NCBI GenBank assembly: GCA_963678705.1 | Contig: OY783218.1 | Span: 12,472,152-12,536,151, forward strand | DNA from: Panorpa germanica | Lineage: Eukaryota; Arthropoda; Insecta; Mecoptera; Panorpidae | Length of the DNA: 64,000 nucleotides | Direction of reading: 5' to 3' | Shown: positions 35,446 to 48,759 of the stretch, piece by piece | How positions within the stretch are numbered: position 1 is the first letter of the stretch | How the letters are laid out: every line of letters begins with the position of its first letter | Translations under genes and position numbers: made by a program | The notes under the pieces: generated by a model | What the model was told of the DNA's origin: nothing | Database searches by the model: none | Seen by the model: the letters and a program-made list of their open reading frames with translations, nothing else

Positions 35446-38318
35446 TATTTTCTGCGATTGGCTGCTATCAAAATAAATTTCATTATTTGCTCTCATAATA
35501 ATAAAACTTATAAGGCAGTGGTATTGTGCAAGCATACAAATTCATACAAATATCATATTTATTCTACCAAATGTTTCAATTTGTAAATAGCCAAATATAT
35601 CATACATAAAGTGAATGTAGTGCCAATATTTCATTCAATTTCATTACAGTAAAATACATCCACATCGTATTTCACTATAGTATCCTGTTATCCCCCGAGT
35701 TCGAACAATTCGTCTCTCGGTTGTTATTCAAGCAAAACCATTAACATGATTAAAACTACATGCCCATTGTTATTTCCCCGCGATCTGTTGTTCTCCGTAT
35801 CACAGACGCTCCAGGAGTCCCACAGAGGAATACACAGAAGCTATCATACCAAAAAAATCAAATACATGTGCATGTGGGACGTTTTAAAATAATTGTCTTT
35901 AGTTGGTGTTGTTGAGGTTGTATGCGTACCAGGCGCTAACATTTCTTATTGTTTGATTATTTCACGATGTAGTTTTTGATTTATTTCTCGACTACTTAAT
36001 TTAATTAAATGTTAATTTTAATTGAGTTTTGGATACAAAAAATTGCACCTAGAATTTAAATCAAGTAGTAGTTAACTTAATCTTCTTTTCACTAATATAT
36101 TTCGGTGGGAATATACTTATTTAACAAGAAGGGGATTAAGAAAATGAAATGAAGATATAGTTCAATAACATTCTTTATTAAATTTAAAACCGAATTACAC
36201 AAAAAAAAGAACAAAAAGAAAATTTAAAATAAATTAAATAACAAAATAATTCAGCAATTCTAAAGTACGTGACTAAAATACATGCTGCCAATATTTAAAA
36301 AAAAAATGTTGTATCACCCGATCAACGACTTGTACACTACCAACATAATAGAAAAATAACTTAAATGTATTTTTGATGTTATTCAGTAAAAGAATAATGT
36401 CACAAACCTTTTCAATCACTTTGGGGCCATTATAGGGCTTCCAAACTGACCAATATGGTCTCCAAGATTAATAGTGCTCTAGGATACACCAGATTATTTA
36501 AAGAGGGTGAGGGTTACAGTTAGTAAGGGATATAAATACACGGGGTCAAAGGTTAGGGAATAAAGATATTTATTTTATTTAAGTTGGTAACTTTTGAATG
36601 TAAAAAAAATTTCTTTCGCTTTGTTACTGATACTAGTTTATTATTATTAAATGTTTTTCTTGAAATGTGCTTTTTTGGTTCAATAAAATAGCTACTTTAG
36701 TGGAAGTTGTTTATAAAAATAAATTTTCCTGTCACTCAAAATCAATTTCATCATTTTAGGTTACGTGCATTGAAAAGTTAATAAAGTTCATTAAATTCCA
36801 CTGAACTGAAAGTCGAAGTATATTTATTTTTCTGTCAATCAAAAAAGAGATAATGCACCGAGATTTAGTACAGTAGGGTAGGTAAAAAGAGAACCCTTTT
36901 GGCGATCTATCTGGACCGAACAAGGATATATAAAAGTACTCGGCAAATATGATAGACGATGTTAAAATCGTCGTTAAATATTTAAAAGTGCAGTTAATGA
37001 AAAATGTATTCCAATTCTAGGACCATTTTGTAAATCTATTTTTAAAATAAACTGTAATTTTTGGAAAATATATTATCCCAAAATATATTTTACAATAATT
37101 TAAAAATCCTTTCAAATTAAGTACTGATGTCATTTTTCGTCCCGTTGAGGCGGCAGATAAAATATTGTGGAATAGGGTAAGGAGTAAGGGATGTTTTTAA
37201 GCGATGGGTGGTTGTAATCCATCACGCATTTTCCAACGTAACGATTGATATTAATCTGATATGGATGATTTGGTTCAAACGGCCGATACTTTCTGGTTGT
37301 CACGGGTTCCATGGAGATCCTGAGGGTGTAATGGGATAGGAAAATGGAATGGGGTTTAAGAGGGGTGAGAGGTGGTGGTATGGAGCTTTTCGCGCCCATT
37401 CAAGCGCGAAGACCTGATAGTAGCGCTGTGGATACTGCGGTCCCAATGCGATACATTCATTCCAGAACTGCTGGCAAGCAATTTATTTAGTGTACTTAGT
37501 AAATATTATTATTATTAATCTTTTTAGTATGTTTTAAACTAGTCATTATTAGAATTATGTAATTAATTGTGTATTTTTGTAAAACTTTTTTAGTCATGCC
37601 GAGAGTAAAAATTGTGCTAGAAAGTTAAAATTTTGTATATGGGCTAACTTTGGTACTTAATTTATGAATCGAACAAAAAATCCCAAATTTTGAAAAAAAG
37701 TTGGTCAAATTCCTAATAAATTGAAAATATTATATATTATATTAAAAAATATATATTTTTTTATTAAGTTTAAATACAAAATTATTTGTTATTATATGTT
37801 AAATTAATATGGAACAAGTTTAATATTTCAATTTAAAAATGGCAGTCGCTTGCGACGAGGGTAAACTTTAGTTTTCATATATTGCAATTAAAATAAATAC
37901 TAAAAAATTATTTTTGGAATATTTTTAATTAAAATGTCGGAGGATATGATATTTGCCTATGTAAATACATCATTCGCTATGCCATATTCATCCCCAACGA
38001 GTCTGGAGTTTGTCAATGGTTTGGGGTGGTTTTTGTGAGGGTATTTTAGGGGTAGGTTATTGAGACATGTTGAATGGCGTGTAATGACTTTTGATATATA
38101 TCTCTTCACAAAGACAGTGTCCCCAGGGATAGCAAAGGACCGCAAAGAACTAACTGAAAATGTGATAGCTTATTATTACGGCAAGAAAAATCTATTCAAT
38201 ATGATACGACGACGTTATTATTATGTGCTGGATTAATAAGCATGAAAAAGTTACTTTTTAAAAATATGGTTCATTATCACAGAATCTGTGTACATTATGT
38301 AATACACATAAAACCAGT

Positions 38319-38321
<3 letters not shown>

Positions 38322-38395
<74 letters not shown>
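38322..38395. repeat. (AT)37 microsatellite
   Basis: Uninterrupted alternating AT for 74 bases, followed by an interrupted extension to about 38415. Confidence 0.97.
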
Positions 38396-38407
<12 letters not shown>

Positions 38408-38681
38408 GTATATAATATTTTGTTTGTAACAGTACTTATGCAGTCCCAAGGGAAATCATTCGAACCAGAGATAGCTGTTTAACTCATCGGTTTGGTTGGG
38501 TGGCAAGGGGTAGTTTATTTCGTTGCGATGAGCAGCATCAGATTATTGTGATGTAAAGAAAGTTTGTATTACATAAAAATTGGTTTCCAGTCAATGAAAA
38601 GGAACTCATAATACATTATCCGAGTAAGTATTGAAAATATTCCACAGAAATCAGCATGTTAAATATTTAGAAAAAAAAATT

Positions 38682-38909
38682 CCAAGTAAATATTTTGGAG
38701 TCACTTTGACATCATATGCGTATGAATTCTTTCTCATATGAGAGTTCATTTACAGTTCAGTTTCTCGCAGTCGTCCACATGAAATGTATATTTTAACCAC
38801 TCCATCTGTTGGAATACAAATGAAGATAAAGTTTATGCGAATTATAATTGAAGTACAATACTGATAGAAGCGTCACAAAATAAGACACTTCACCAAATTG
38901 TTTACTGGG
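38682..38909 (+). mobile_element. MITE-like element B, intact-looking copy
   Basis: 228 bp with imperfect terminal inverted repeats: left CCAAGTAAATATTTTGG, right CCAAATTGTTTACTGGG (inverse CCCAGTAAACAATTTGG). Interior landmarks are TTCATTTACAGTTCAGTTTC and ATTATAATTGAAGTACAAT. The same landmarks recur at 47774, 48541, 53190 and in part at 63634, always in the plus orientation. Target-site duplication is unclear. Confidence 0.8.
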
Positions 38910-40296
38910 TTTATACTAGTTAATGAATTTCTGTTTAAAAATCTGTTTTTGGCTATTGCGATCTTACTTATTGTCCTCTACACCGCTGGCTAGGAATACT
39001 AGTAACTGTAGGAATAGATTTTTGTATATATAGTCGAATAGAAAATCTACTTAATCTTCACTAACATATATAACTTTGAAAAGAATAAAAAGTTGGCGGT
39101 GCTACAGTTGTTCAAAATTTTCAATTTTGGTTTTGATCGTCATATTACTCAGCAAAAAATTTACTCGGTACATATATATAAGGTTTACTTAACATAAAAC
39201 AATTTACTTGTTATATTTATATACATATATAATGTAACATTATATAAAATATATTATTTTTAGATATAAATTTGAGTTTTTCCACAAATTATAATTAATT
39301 AATAAATAATATATTAATAAATCTCGTTTACATGTTATGATAGCATGGTAGCTGTATTTGCACATTGCGTAGGTGTGTAGAAAACAGATACCGATAGTTA
39401 GTGGAGTTGGGAGCGACATGACGACAACTAAAAAAATTATGTTTTAGGATCTGGCAATGCTTCTACTGATGACACTCTTCAACTTAAAAATATATTAAAA
39501 CATGATTAACATGATTCAAATTGAATAGTAAAATTATTTTTTTTCTAGTGGTACCCTTTTAGTTTCCTGATCATATATTAAATCGGCATTGATACTATCT
39601 GTGATACTATCAAGTTGGTTCCCTTTTCCTAATACTTATAGCAATCCTTTAAAAGATCCTGATTGAATTTCCGGCAGACTTCCCCGTAATTTGGTTGGGA
39701 TATACATATAAAAACACACACACACATGAAACTAAATCTGAATATCCCTTCGTATTCATCTCCTGTATTATAAAAATATTTTTGAATAAATTTATTTGCG
39801 TAACGTGAACTTAACCTAAAATTACATTGAATTATCTTGTAGAAAGTACTCTCTCTCTCTCTCTCTCTCTCTGTAAGTTGATTTATTTATTTAGCAAGGT
39901 TATATTCAATCTGTTATAGTTACAATGTAATGTAATTACCGGGTAAGTGGTTTTCCGGGTCGCTTGACTAAATACTTTGAGGAAAACCACTACAGGGAGG
40001 AATTGGAATATGATTTAAATCTTTAAAGGTATTTTTTATATTTATTCACTTATTTGCCTTGACTTTCTTTCGTCATAGCCACCAACAATCTTTTTTAAAT
40101 ACATCTTTTATAATTTATAATTTAATTTTACAAATTTATAAATATTTTAATATTTCACTAATTAATTTCCGTCCGTTCCACTGTATAATATCAATTTCTA
40201 GAAACCTTATTTACGAATAGACGCTATTTAATAATTATAATTTTATATGTTACTCTAATATGTATGCTCTTATATTATATTATTTTTATAATTTCG
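38910..40296. other. Intergenic AT-rich DNA
   Basis: Holds a (CT)12 microsatellite at 39849-39872, a short CA run near 39715-39727, and TA-rich stretches. No gene supported. Confidence 0.5.
39849..39872. repeat. (CT)12 microsatellite
   Basis: Twelve perfect CT units. Confidence 0.97.
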
Positions 40297-40938
40297 CTAT
40301 TTTTTTCTTCCTCTTTCTATATTTTCAAATATAGAAAATTTATTTGAATCCGTCATGAATTTATTTCTTTCTTCATTTTTATTTTCACTAAAATTTTGTG
40401 ATACTAATAATTTAGAGTTGGATTGAATTTTTGGTACTTTTATGGACCTCTGAGAATTATTTTCTGTTTGTTCCTCGTCATTATCTTGTTCATTTTTTTT
40501 GTAATTGTTCCTTGTATTATAAGTTCTAGGTGTAGAATTTGTGATATAATTAATGAAACTTTGTTCTTTCTCATTCTGTTTAGTTTCAATTTTATTATCA
40601 TTTATATTATTTTGTTTTTTAATATTTTCCTTTTTACAGTTTCTATCTAAATATGTTCTTTTTCTAATGGGTGCTGGCTTATATGATGGTATACTATTTT
40701 CACGACTTGTTAAATTTTGAGGAAAGTCCTTTTCATAATTAGATAATATATCAAATCTATTTTTTGTAGTTACAGCATACGAATTTTTGTCTTTCCAAAT
40801 TTGAGGTATTTCAATAGCGGCTTCTTGATAACTAAGATTTCTGTTTCCCATTAAAATTTTTATTTCTTGTTGCCTTTTTCTTTCTTTGCAATTTTTATCA
40901 GTCGCATCATGTTCTTCATCACAATTTACACATTTTAT
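40297..40938 (-). pseudogene. Non-LTR retrotransposon ORF1 (nucleic-acid-binding) fragment
   Basis: Open minus-strand frame from 40938 to the stop at 40297. It starts KCVNCDEEHDATDKNCKERK, a CCHC-type zinc knuckle (C-x2-C-x3-H-x6-C), then KILMGNRNLSYQEAAIEIPQ and NRFDIL. This arrangement is typical of the end of ORF1 in Jockey-superfamily elements. The rest (about 120 residues) is Asn/Lys/Glu-rich and low in complexity. The part before the zinc knuckle is missing: the frame begins abruptly at an AAATA-type tandem repeat (40933-40973 on the plus strand as TTTTA units). No ORF2 follows at lower coordinates, so both ends are lost. Confidence 0.8.
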
Positions 40939-40973
40939 TTATTTTTTATTTATTTTATTTTATTTTATTTTAC
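40933..40973. repeat. TTTTA/TTTA tandem repeat
   Basis: Imperfect units of TTTTA and TTTA over about 40 bases, directly abutting the broken 5' end of the ORF1 fragment. Confidence 0.85.
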
Positions 40974-43089
40974 ACTTTAAAGGTAGTTTTATAGTTTTTA
41001 GTATTAAAATCATGTATTAAAAAGTAGTCGGATAATATTCGAACTTAGATTAATTTCATCTGGAGTCCGAAACGGTCAATCGACTTCAAATTTTCAAGAT
41101 ATTTATCAAAAACGTATGTTTAATTATGTGATTACTTAATTTTAAGTTGCCTTTTATTTCATTTGTCGATAAATTTACATTGTCATAAACTCGCGAACTT
41201 TCTTAAAGGTTTTTATTTACTTTGTATTATCTAATACACTAGCATTTTATTTACATTTACATCTCCGTAAAATACGTATTGTATTAAAGTCGATAAAGAA
41301 GGGATCTGTTTGTACTTTATAAGATTACAAATCTTGTTGTACAAGCATGTACCTGCAGCATCATTGTTTAACGGTGTTTTAGATACTGGGTTATTCTGTG
41401 GAAGTAAACCTGTCAAAATACATGAAAATTTGAAAAGTTATATAGATATTGAAAATGCCTTTAAAATTATAACTAACTTATCATATTAAATAGTTTAACA
41501 CCCATATTTTTAATAATAAACGAAAATTTTTAACAGTTTTATTAACTTTAGGTTTTATTACCTCCATGCAAAACCAAGCAAGTATACATATATCTACACA
41601 CATACATATAATGTTTGTTCTCTTGTGACTTTGTCTCGTTGTCGATGCATAAAACATCAGTAAAATCAAAGGTACCTTCACTTATTCCGTACTGTGTATT
41701 CTAACACATCACTTAATAAGTTTGTAGGTTGACATATACATATGTGGCGCAACTATTGGCAAATGCATATGATTTTTAAATAGTACCAACCATTAAACGT
41801 TATGTGCCAAAATTTCATGACATTCCGACCGTTAATTTACGAGTTACTATAGTTTTAGTGATAATATTTTTGTAATTTTCTGAAACTGAATTTCGTGTAT
41901 TGATAAAGCCTTGCTTTTGAATGCAAAATAAAATACCTAGTCCGAATAACACTTGTCAAGCCATTGCTTTGCTTGAAGCGTTTCTTTACAGGTTTCCGCA
42001 AGCGCTCCTTTCACAGCTTCTATGGACCGACGCGCCTGATATATATACAAAACACAATACATTTAAATAAAACAAATATATTGAAAATAAAATCTCTTAT
42101 TTTAAAGGTTTTCAAATGTTTTCCTATGATATTAAACCAAACGCTGAAGAGAATGACATGTATATTTTCCCGATTTTCATCTTTTTACCATTTCTAAAAT
42201 ATCAAAACAGAGCGATCGGCACGTCCGCTCTACAAAAAAAGAAATCCTACTTCGATGTTATTATTTCCCTTTCAATTTTTATTTGATTTTATTTGGTTTC
42301 TTCTCAATATAAATTTATTGTGAATATGTTTTGCACAAAGTATCTACCAGCCCGAAACCTAGTACCTCTCGAATTTCTCCTTCAAAATGGTTTACGATAT
42401 TTGCAATGTGATTTTTATTTTTTAAACCACGTGGTTTTTTTTTTCGAAGATGAAGAGGGTGGAGAATGAAGTTTGACGGCTTCTTAAATTTAATTATGTC
42501 ACGCTCCGGGTAACTCCATTTAGTCCGGCCAAATGCTCCTTTTAGGTATTTTAGAGCAAGTACAGTCATATGATGAATATTTCGGAAATATATATTCAAA
42601 TTAATTGAATGAATTCTATATATATAGTTCTAATTACGACAGTGCGGCGGCGACTCTTGCTAAAACAAATTGTGCCGCATAATTCTACGATAAAATGAAA
42701 AATAATAAAAGCGTGAGGTTTTGATAATATATAAAATTTATAGAGATACTTCGATACTAAGGTTAGATACGATTGTACGAACAAAATTCAAAATTCTAAC
42801 ACTATATTCGCATGTGTCCTTCACACATGAGAAATCTTTGAGTCCTCAAGACGGATCCGGAAGGCTTAACAGATTTGTGTGAGCTTTAGTCGCGCTACGA
42901 ACCAACAATAAAAAGCTTTTGCTCTAAGAGCCCCTCGCCGAAGACTACGTTTGTGAAAGTACAATAGCATGGAAAATCTCATATTAAGCTATATAAGAAT
43001 ATTTAGATGCAGGGAGCTTCAAAGAAAGCTATACTATTTTGTCATTGCGCAATTTTTGTTGTAAGCGGTTCTAATGATTTATGTTTAAT
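40974..43089. other. Intergenic DNA with a partial inverted-repeat element
   Basis: At 42624-42670 lies an end of element A (CTAATTACGACAGTGCGGCG then GCGACTCTTGCTAAAACAAA), in reverse orientation compared with 29149-29368; its other end is not clear. The 94-codon minus-strand frame at 42315-42599 is basic and unrecognised. No gene supported. Confidence 0.5.
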
Positions 43090-43095
43090 AAAGTA

Positions 43096-43590
43096 TCATT
43101 CCCACTCACTGCTTTAATTTTGTATTTAATTTAAATTGTTTAGCATATGGAAATACGCGTAGTCATTCAAAGCACCATTTTTAATTTAATTTATTTTTTA
43201 AATTTTCTTAGTTTTGTTAGAACCTTACAAAATATTAAATTAAGAAAAACTATATTATATTATAACCTCCAAAATGTGACAATCTGTTAAAATGCAGTAG
43301 GATCTACTTTTAAAAGAAATTTAATGTTAGTTTTTGTAAAACATAGAAGTGAAAACAGTTTCTATTACTAATTGTTATTAAAAACAGCAATTATAATTAT
43401 TTCACATACAATTTTGTCGAACTGTCAAAATTTATATATTACTAACGAAGCATACGCACCAACTAAATTAACAAAACTTAAATTAAAACACAAATGTTAA
43501 ACAGGAATGCTTAAACGAGAACCTGAAATCTAGATTACAATATTAAATAAAAACAGTATACTAAATATCAAAACAGTGAGTAGGAATGAG
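43096..43590. mobile_element. Inverted-repeat-bounded element (MITE-like), family C
   Basis: CATTCCCACTCACTGCTTT near 43096 recurs inverted as AAAACAGTGAGTAGGAATG near 43571-43589, about 17 of 19 matching. The same end, AACAGTGAGTGGGATTGGAG, occurs alone at about 57512-57535. The interior is AT-rich without a coding frame. Confidence 0.55.
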
Positions 43591-43599
43591 GCTTCAGGG

Positions 43600-46500
43600 T
43601 ACTCCAAATTTAAATTAAGACTGCGCCTAGAAAATTGTGTCTTTCGGTAGTCTGTATTTGATTTTGAAGGATAGGCTATCATGTGTGTATTGTCCCAGAT
43701 GTTGAATTAGTACGTTATACACGTTTTAAAAGCATCTTGCTAATAATTGTTCAGTTGTGAAAATATTTTGAAAGCTACTTAGACTTCTAGATCAGTTACA
43801 TATTTTCTAGATTTGTTTGGTTTCAGAAATAATTTGATTATATGCTCATAATGAGACAGCGGTGTAGTACACATCTATGTACTATACCACGATATCTTAA
43901 ATACTGTGACAGTTAACGTTATATACTCTTATAACAAATATTTTGCAAGTTTATATTAATAATCTTATCAAAGTGTCTCCCAAGAATTTCCAGTCACTTC
44001 ATTTCACAACCATAATACCCACGATAATTCTAATGTACTAGTTATCATGTTCTTTCATGTCCATTACCCCTGGATTTATCGTTAATAAACCAAAAACCCG
44101 TTCAACGTTGTTCCCCATGTGGTGTTCTGGATGTTGACTATTTAACAGCGTAGCGCCTTACTACTGTAACGTAGGCAACACACTACACTCAACGATTAGG
44201 GGAAGAGTGTTGAATGATTGCCGGTGACATGACAATGTCACGATTCTAAAACGTTGTTAAATGTATACAGGGGATGCTAATGTGTGTGCGTGAGTTGACA
44301 AGTGTGACTTAAATAACAGAGACACTAAATGTGATCATTAAAATAGATTTGTAAGTTATTTGCAAAGTTAAAATATGTATATGATGGTTAAAGAGAAATA
44401 ATTTTTAATTTTACTTGTATACTTCTCTATGTATGAGTGACACAAATATGTCACAAACTGAGACAATGAATATTATAGATTTTATATAAAATAATTTCTC
44501 CTGCAGATTTTTCTACACACTCGAAGTATCCATTATACTTGAACAAAAAACACTTCATCAGTAAGCTTTTAAATAACTCGGATATCAACCCTGTACTACT
44601 AAAAGACCTACCACTACTCTATGAGCCCTCTTTTTGGTTTTTAATAATATTTCTCCCTTTGATTTTCAACTCCCGGTAACTTTATTGTATTTTTGTAGCT
44701 TCATAATAATAAACATATTAATTTTACCACGTCATAAACTCCATAAAACACAGTCCCTCCTCTACCTTCACCACCCCTCTTCAAATTACACCCCCATCCC
44801 CACTTTTACTTCGTGTTCAATTAGTTTAGTATACAATAAAGCATTCCCTACTATTTGTAATTAATCATACTAATTTAGTCATCTGCGTGAGTGTGCCTGC
44901 CTGCCATCTCTTGATCAAATTAGTAACTTATAACTTTGTCAGGTTTTAAATGATATTAAAACCAGCATTAATGATAACAAGGATGTTTCTCTGATCTAAT
45001 AGAGAAGCGACATTGTTTGGTGCTGATTAGAAGATGATATGGTCGTTTAATTGATATTGATATGTGTCGCAGGTCTGAAATATCATATATCAAAGCTTTG
45101 TGTATTAACATTTCTTAGTAATTATGATATAATACATGTAATACATAAACATTATACGCTGTCACTTCTTACTCTTCACATAAGTTAACATTATGTAATG
45201 ATACAGCATATAGTAGGAGCACGATCCCGTAAAAGAAGTAAAGTGACGTTTTTAAATAACTTTGACTATATCGTTCGCTTTTAGACCGCCAGGATCGCGT
45301 CAGTTCTGGTCCCGTTAGCACATGAACATGCTTGCGATACCTAATGCAAGCGGATAGTATCATTACCATCTCTTTTCTTTTCAAGATTGTTCCGTCGTTG
45401 TTAGACCTATGTCATCCGACTGATGGATCTGAAGTGAAAATATTTTTGGCGCGACATTTAAATATTTGCTTTTTAAAATATTGTACTCTTTCTTAGGTTT
45501 ACAAAAGGATTACTTGACTTACAAAAGTTGAATTTGAAGTGAAGTAAAGTAATCCCCTTTCAACATTATTACATCAACTCTTACTCTAATTACAGGATAT
45601 TAATCATCACAATTTACTAATTATAATTGACACATCTGACAGTTCGAAACATAACCTAACTTTTGTGATGCAAGAACTTTTGTATCACATTTTTTTTTTA
45701 CTACTCAGCTTAGAAAAGGCTGACGCACGAGTTCTGCACACTTTTAGCTAGATCGTCGTTTCGTAGTAGGGTTAAATTATATCCCCGGGCTGTTTTTGGG
45801 GGAGGCAGAAGCGGATGCGGATGCTGATGCTAGGGGATAACACAATATAACTCATAGAGCTGTCACCATTACTGCGTTGCATTGTCTGTCAATAATCAAC
45901 AGTCGCCTAAATGTAACAATAAGTGCTTTGTTTACTGTTTAAAGGACTGTTTAAACTTCAGAGTTAGCTGTAGCATTCATTAAACACGATCTTACGATAA
46001 TTACATTTAATAATCAGTTGTAGTAGTGTAGGCACGTCTCATATGACTTGCACAAATATTATGCTACGTCAGTTCATACATTTTTTACGTTTTCTAATTT
46101 ATATATTTAAAGAACATTGACATTTATATATTTAAAGTACATTTTGTGTCATAGACCTATTGATTTGAGAGTAATGGATCTTATGATCAGGGTTGCTAGA
46201 TTTCTAATAAGGTCTCGCAGTAGAAAAATGATAAATATTTAGTTGTTTTAGCTTTTACGCAAAAGAAATTGTATCAAGGCATTATTGACTTTAATCCATG
46301 CCATAGATTCGCAAGCCCGGATGTATTTATATTTTCTGCCTTCTTTAGTATGTCACAAACTCTTTATAATTAATATCCTTTTAGATTTAAGGCGGGACAT
46401 TTAAATATTTATTATCATAAAAATACTACCTAGAATTTTAAAAAATAGCAAAAGTAAGGGTTTTATTAGTGTCGCATGTTTATGTCGCAATAGTTTGTAC

Positions 46501-47773
46501 GTTAAAAGTACAACACATTTAGTACACTCATGTCTAAATAATGTCAACTTATGAATGAAAATATATAAATGTTGGATGTCGCATGTGGGGGTAGTAGGTA
46601 AAATAATATATATTTATTTTATGTATATATATTTCAGTAAGAAATGTAGTGGAGTGATTGTCTTGTGCTAAAAGAAATAATGAACGAGAAAATATGATTA
46701 ACAAATTTAGGTAAACGAAAATCAGATGTCTTATGGTGGGAACTGGAAGGATAATAAAATAATAGGCACATCTATCATTTTAAATTAGAATTATTAAAAC
46801 AATTGTGCAGATACTTTTAGATCATAGATGGTGCTAATGTTGGTGGGGTTTTAAGTTTATATTAAACAAATAATATTTACTGATTTAACACTATGAAGTA
46901 ACAAAAATGAAAAAAGTATTTTGTATTTTCCAAATAGGAAATAGGTTTGTAAAAGTTTTCAAATAAAATATAAAATTCTACACTCTTAAAAGATATTTAA
47001 ATACAAAATAGAAATAGGTATTTACTATTTTGTATTTGCATTTTGAGTATATGTATTTGAAAAACGCACATCTGTGCATTTAACTCTGTAATATTTTCTT
47101 TATTTTTGAATATCTGTTTTTATGCCTTAGAGAAAAGAAACGAGATTTTCAGCTGCCTTTACGCATTGCTTTCAAATATATCTCATATCATTCTTACAAA
47201 ATCAACAATATTAAATCTTACAATTTTTCTCATGGTTACTTTCAACAAGACACTCAACTCTAACCTCTCACCTTCCCCTCCCCCCTCCTACTATCCTGCT
47301 GACATGACTTCCGGTGTATATGAAGTATTGAAGTTTAGAAACTCTCAGCCGCCAGCTAAAACGCGTCTGTAAATATTTGTTTCAAGTCAACATTCATATC
47401 GTGTATTTATATGAGAAATCCATTCACCCCGAGTCAATATGCAGCCACCCTAACACCACTCACATATTGAGTGATAGAGGGATTTGGGGAAGACCGGGGG
47501 GTGCAGTGGTGGTTCGCAAATGATTGTTAATATCTACTGACTACAGACTTTGATGAACAAATAGAATGGAATTGATTTTATGGAAGAAATCGCTAAATGT
47601 TGATGAGTTTTTTGAATGACAGTTAATACGTATGTCATGAAACTGGCGTGACATTTTTATCCACGAGTCAAAGATGTAATTTGTAACATTTATATCTTAC
47701 ATTTAGTTCTTACTTTTCGGGCCCGTATGACACGGTTAATTTGTTACAATTTTTTTTTATTTCTATTTAATTT
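43600..47773. other. Intergenic DNA with a short dispersed repeat
   Basis: A roughly 40-base unit at 45306-45346 containing GCACATGAACATGCTTGCGA recurs at 56461-56500. A GGATGC-type tandem (GCGGATGCGGATGCTGATGC) lies at about 45810. Several C-rich runs occur at 47260-47300. No gene supported. Confidence 0.5.
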
Positions 47774-47876
47774 CCTAGTAAACATTTTGGAATCACTTTG
47801 CCATCATATTGAAGATGCATATCATTTTTTTGTCATGAAAGAGTTCATTTCCAGTTCAGTTTCTCACATGTCTTAA
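47774..47876 (+). mobile_element. Element B, 5' part only
   Basis: Begins CCTAGTAAACATTTTGGAAT and continues through TATTGAAGATGCATATCA and TTCCAGTTCAGTTTCTCACA, then loses similarity. It carries the left end of the family with no right end. Confidence 0.75.
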
Positions 47877-48143
47877 AAGTTACCAAAAGTACCAATCAAA
47901 ATTTTGATTAGTACAGCAGAGGGGCAAAAAATAGAACCTTCTTCTTACACGCACATCTATTTAGTTACAATATTGAACACGAATAATGCCATACAAAAAT
48001 ATATGTCAGTCGAGATGCTCCATAATATACAATTTCTCTAAAAATAAACTTTCTGTTGGACTTTTTTGTTTTCAAAATAATTTTAAAGCCACGTCATATC
48101 TCGTATCATTAGCGCAACTCATGGAAAACTGACAACGGATGAA

Positions 48144-48359
48144 ATGTGGAAACGAGGAAACCAGGACATCACAGAAAGGAAAGGGCTAGGGCTCTGTGAT
48201 GTCCTATATAACAGTATACTCGCTTCGTTTTCCACCAAACCAAATAGCATTCTGGGTAATCCGCTTGTAGGTTTACAACCCGAGCATTTTGTATGGCTGT
48301 TCACATGTACACAGAATGTGCGCTTGTGTCGTTGGGTTAGTGTGTGGTGGAAAAGTTAA
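48144..48359 (+). other. GC-richer patch with open frames on both strands
   Basis: Frames 48144-48359 (+, 71 codons) and 48119-48304 (-) overlap in a locally balanced-composition block containing the hairpin at 48164-48204. The translations show no domain I recognise. Codon content does not decide the strand. Confidence 0.2.
48164..48204. repeat. Perfect 12-bp hairpin
   Basis: GGACATCACAGA (48164-48175) pairs with TCTGTGATGTCC (48193-48204), 17-base purine-rich loop, followed at once by CTATATAACAG, a TATA-like run. Confidence 0.85.
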
Positions 48360-48540
48360 GTCGCATCAGCATTATTCATCTCTGATTTAGTTTTGATAGA
48401 CAACCGAACAATTTTGGGACAAACTTTAGAGAATAAATATATAATATTCTGCCTATAAATACAGAGAATCGTTGTAGGAAATATGGAATCATTGCGTTTA
48501 CATTTTATTTATGTAACCGATACGTAAATGTATATAAATG

Positions 48541-48757
48541 TATATTGAAGATGCGCATGACTATTTTGTCATGAAAGAGTTCATTTACAGTTCAGTTTCT
48601 TACAGTCGTTCATATGAAATGTCTATTTATCGGCTTCAAATAGCGAAACCACTCCACCTGTCGTAATACAAATGTAGATAAAGTTGATGTGAAATATAAT
48701 TGAAGTACAATAGTGATAGAAACGTCACAAAACAGGATACTTCACCAAATTAAAATT
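48541..48757 (+). mobile_element. Element B, copy lacking the left end
   Basis: Starts at TATTGAAGATGCGCATGACT and runs through TTCATTTACAGTTCAGTTTC, CCACTCCACCTGTCGTAATA and GAAGTACAATAGTGATAGAA to TTCACCAAATT, a truncated right end. Confidence 0.75.
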
Positions 48758-48759
48758 TT

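Larger units (their letters stand above)
30230..38320. other. Intergenic DNA upstream of VGlut
   Basis: 8 kb without a gene I can support. Items seen: a 14-bp perfect hairpin (31663-31702), G-rich runs (GAGGGGTGAGGGGTGAGGGG at about 32216), a GC-richer block at 33590-33900 that includes the direct repeat AGGTTAAAGGTTA (about 33797-33812), a tRNA-like box B (35422-35430), the end of an inverted-repeat element (35265-35325), and a GC-richer block at 37130-37450 with an 89-codon minus-strand frame of no recognisable family. Confidence 0.5.

Noticed and set aside
37130..37399. 89-codon minus-strand frame rich in Pro and Tyr
   Set aside because: No recognised domain and no splice or promoter signal. 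It lies in a G-rich patch that keeps stop codons rare on that strand.
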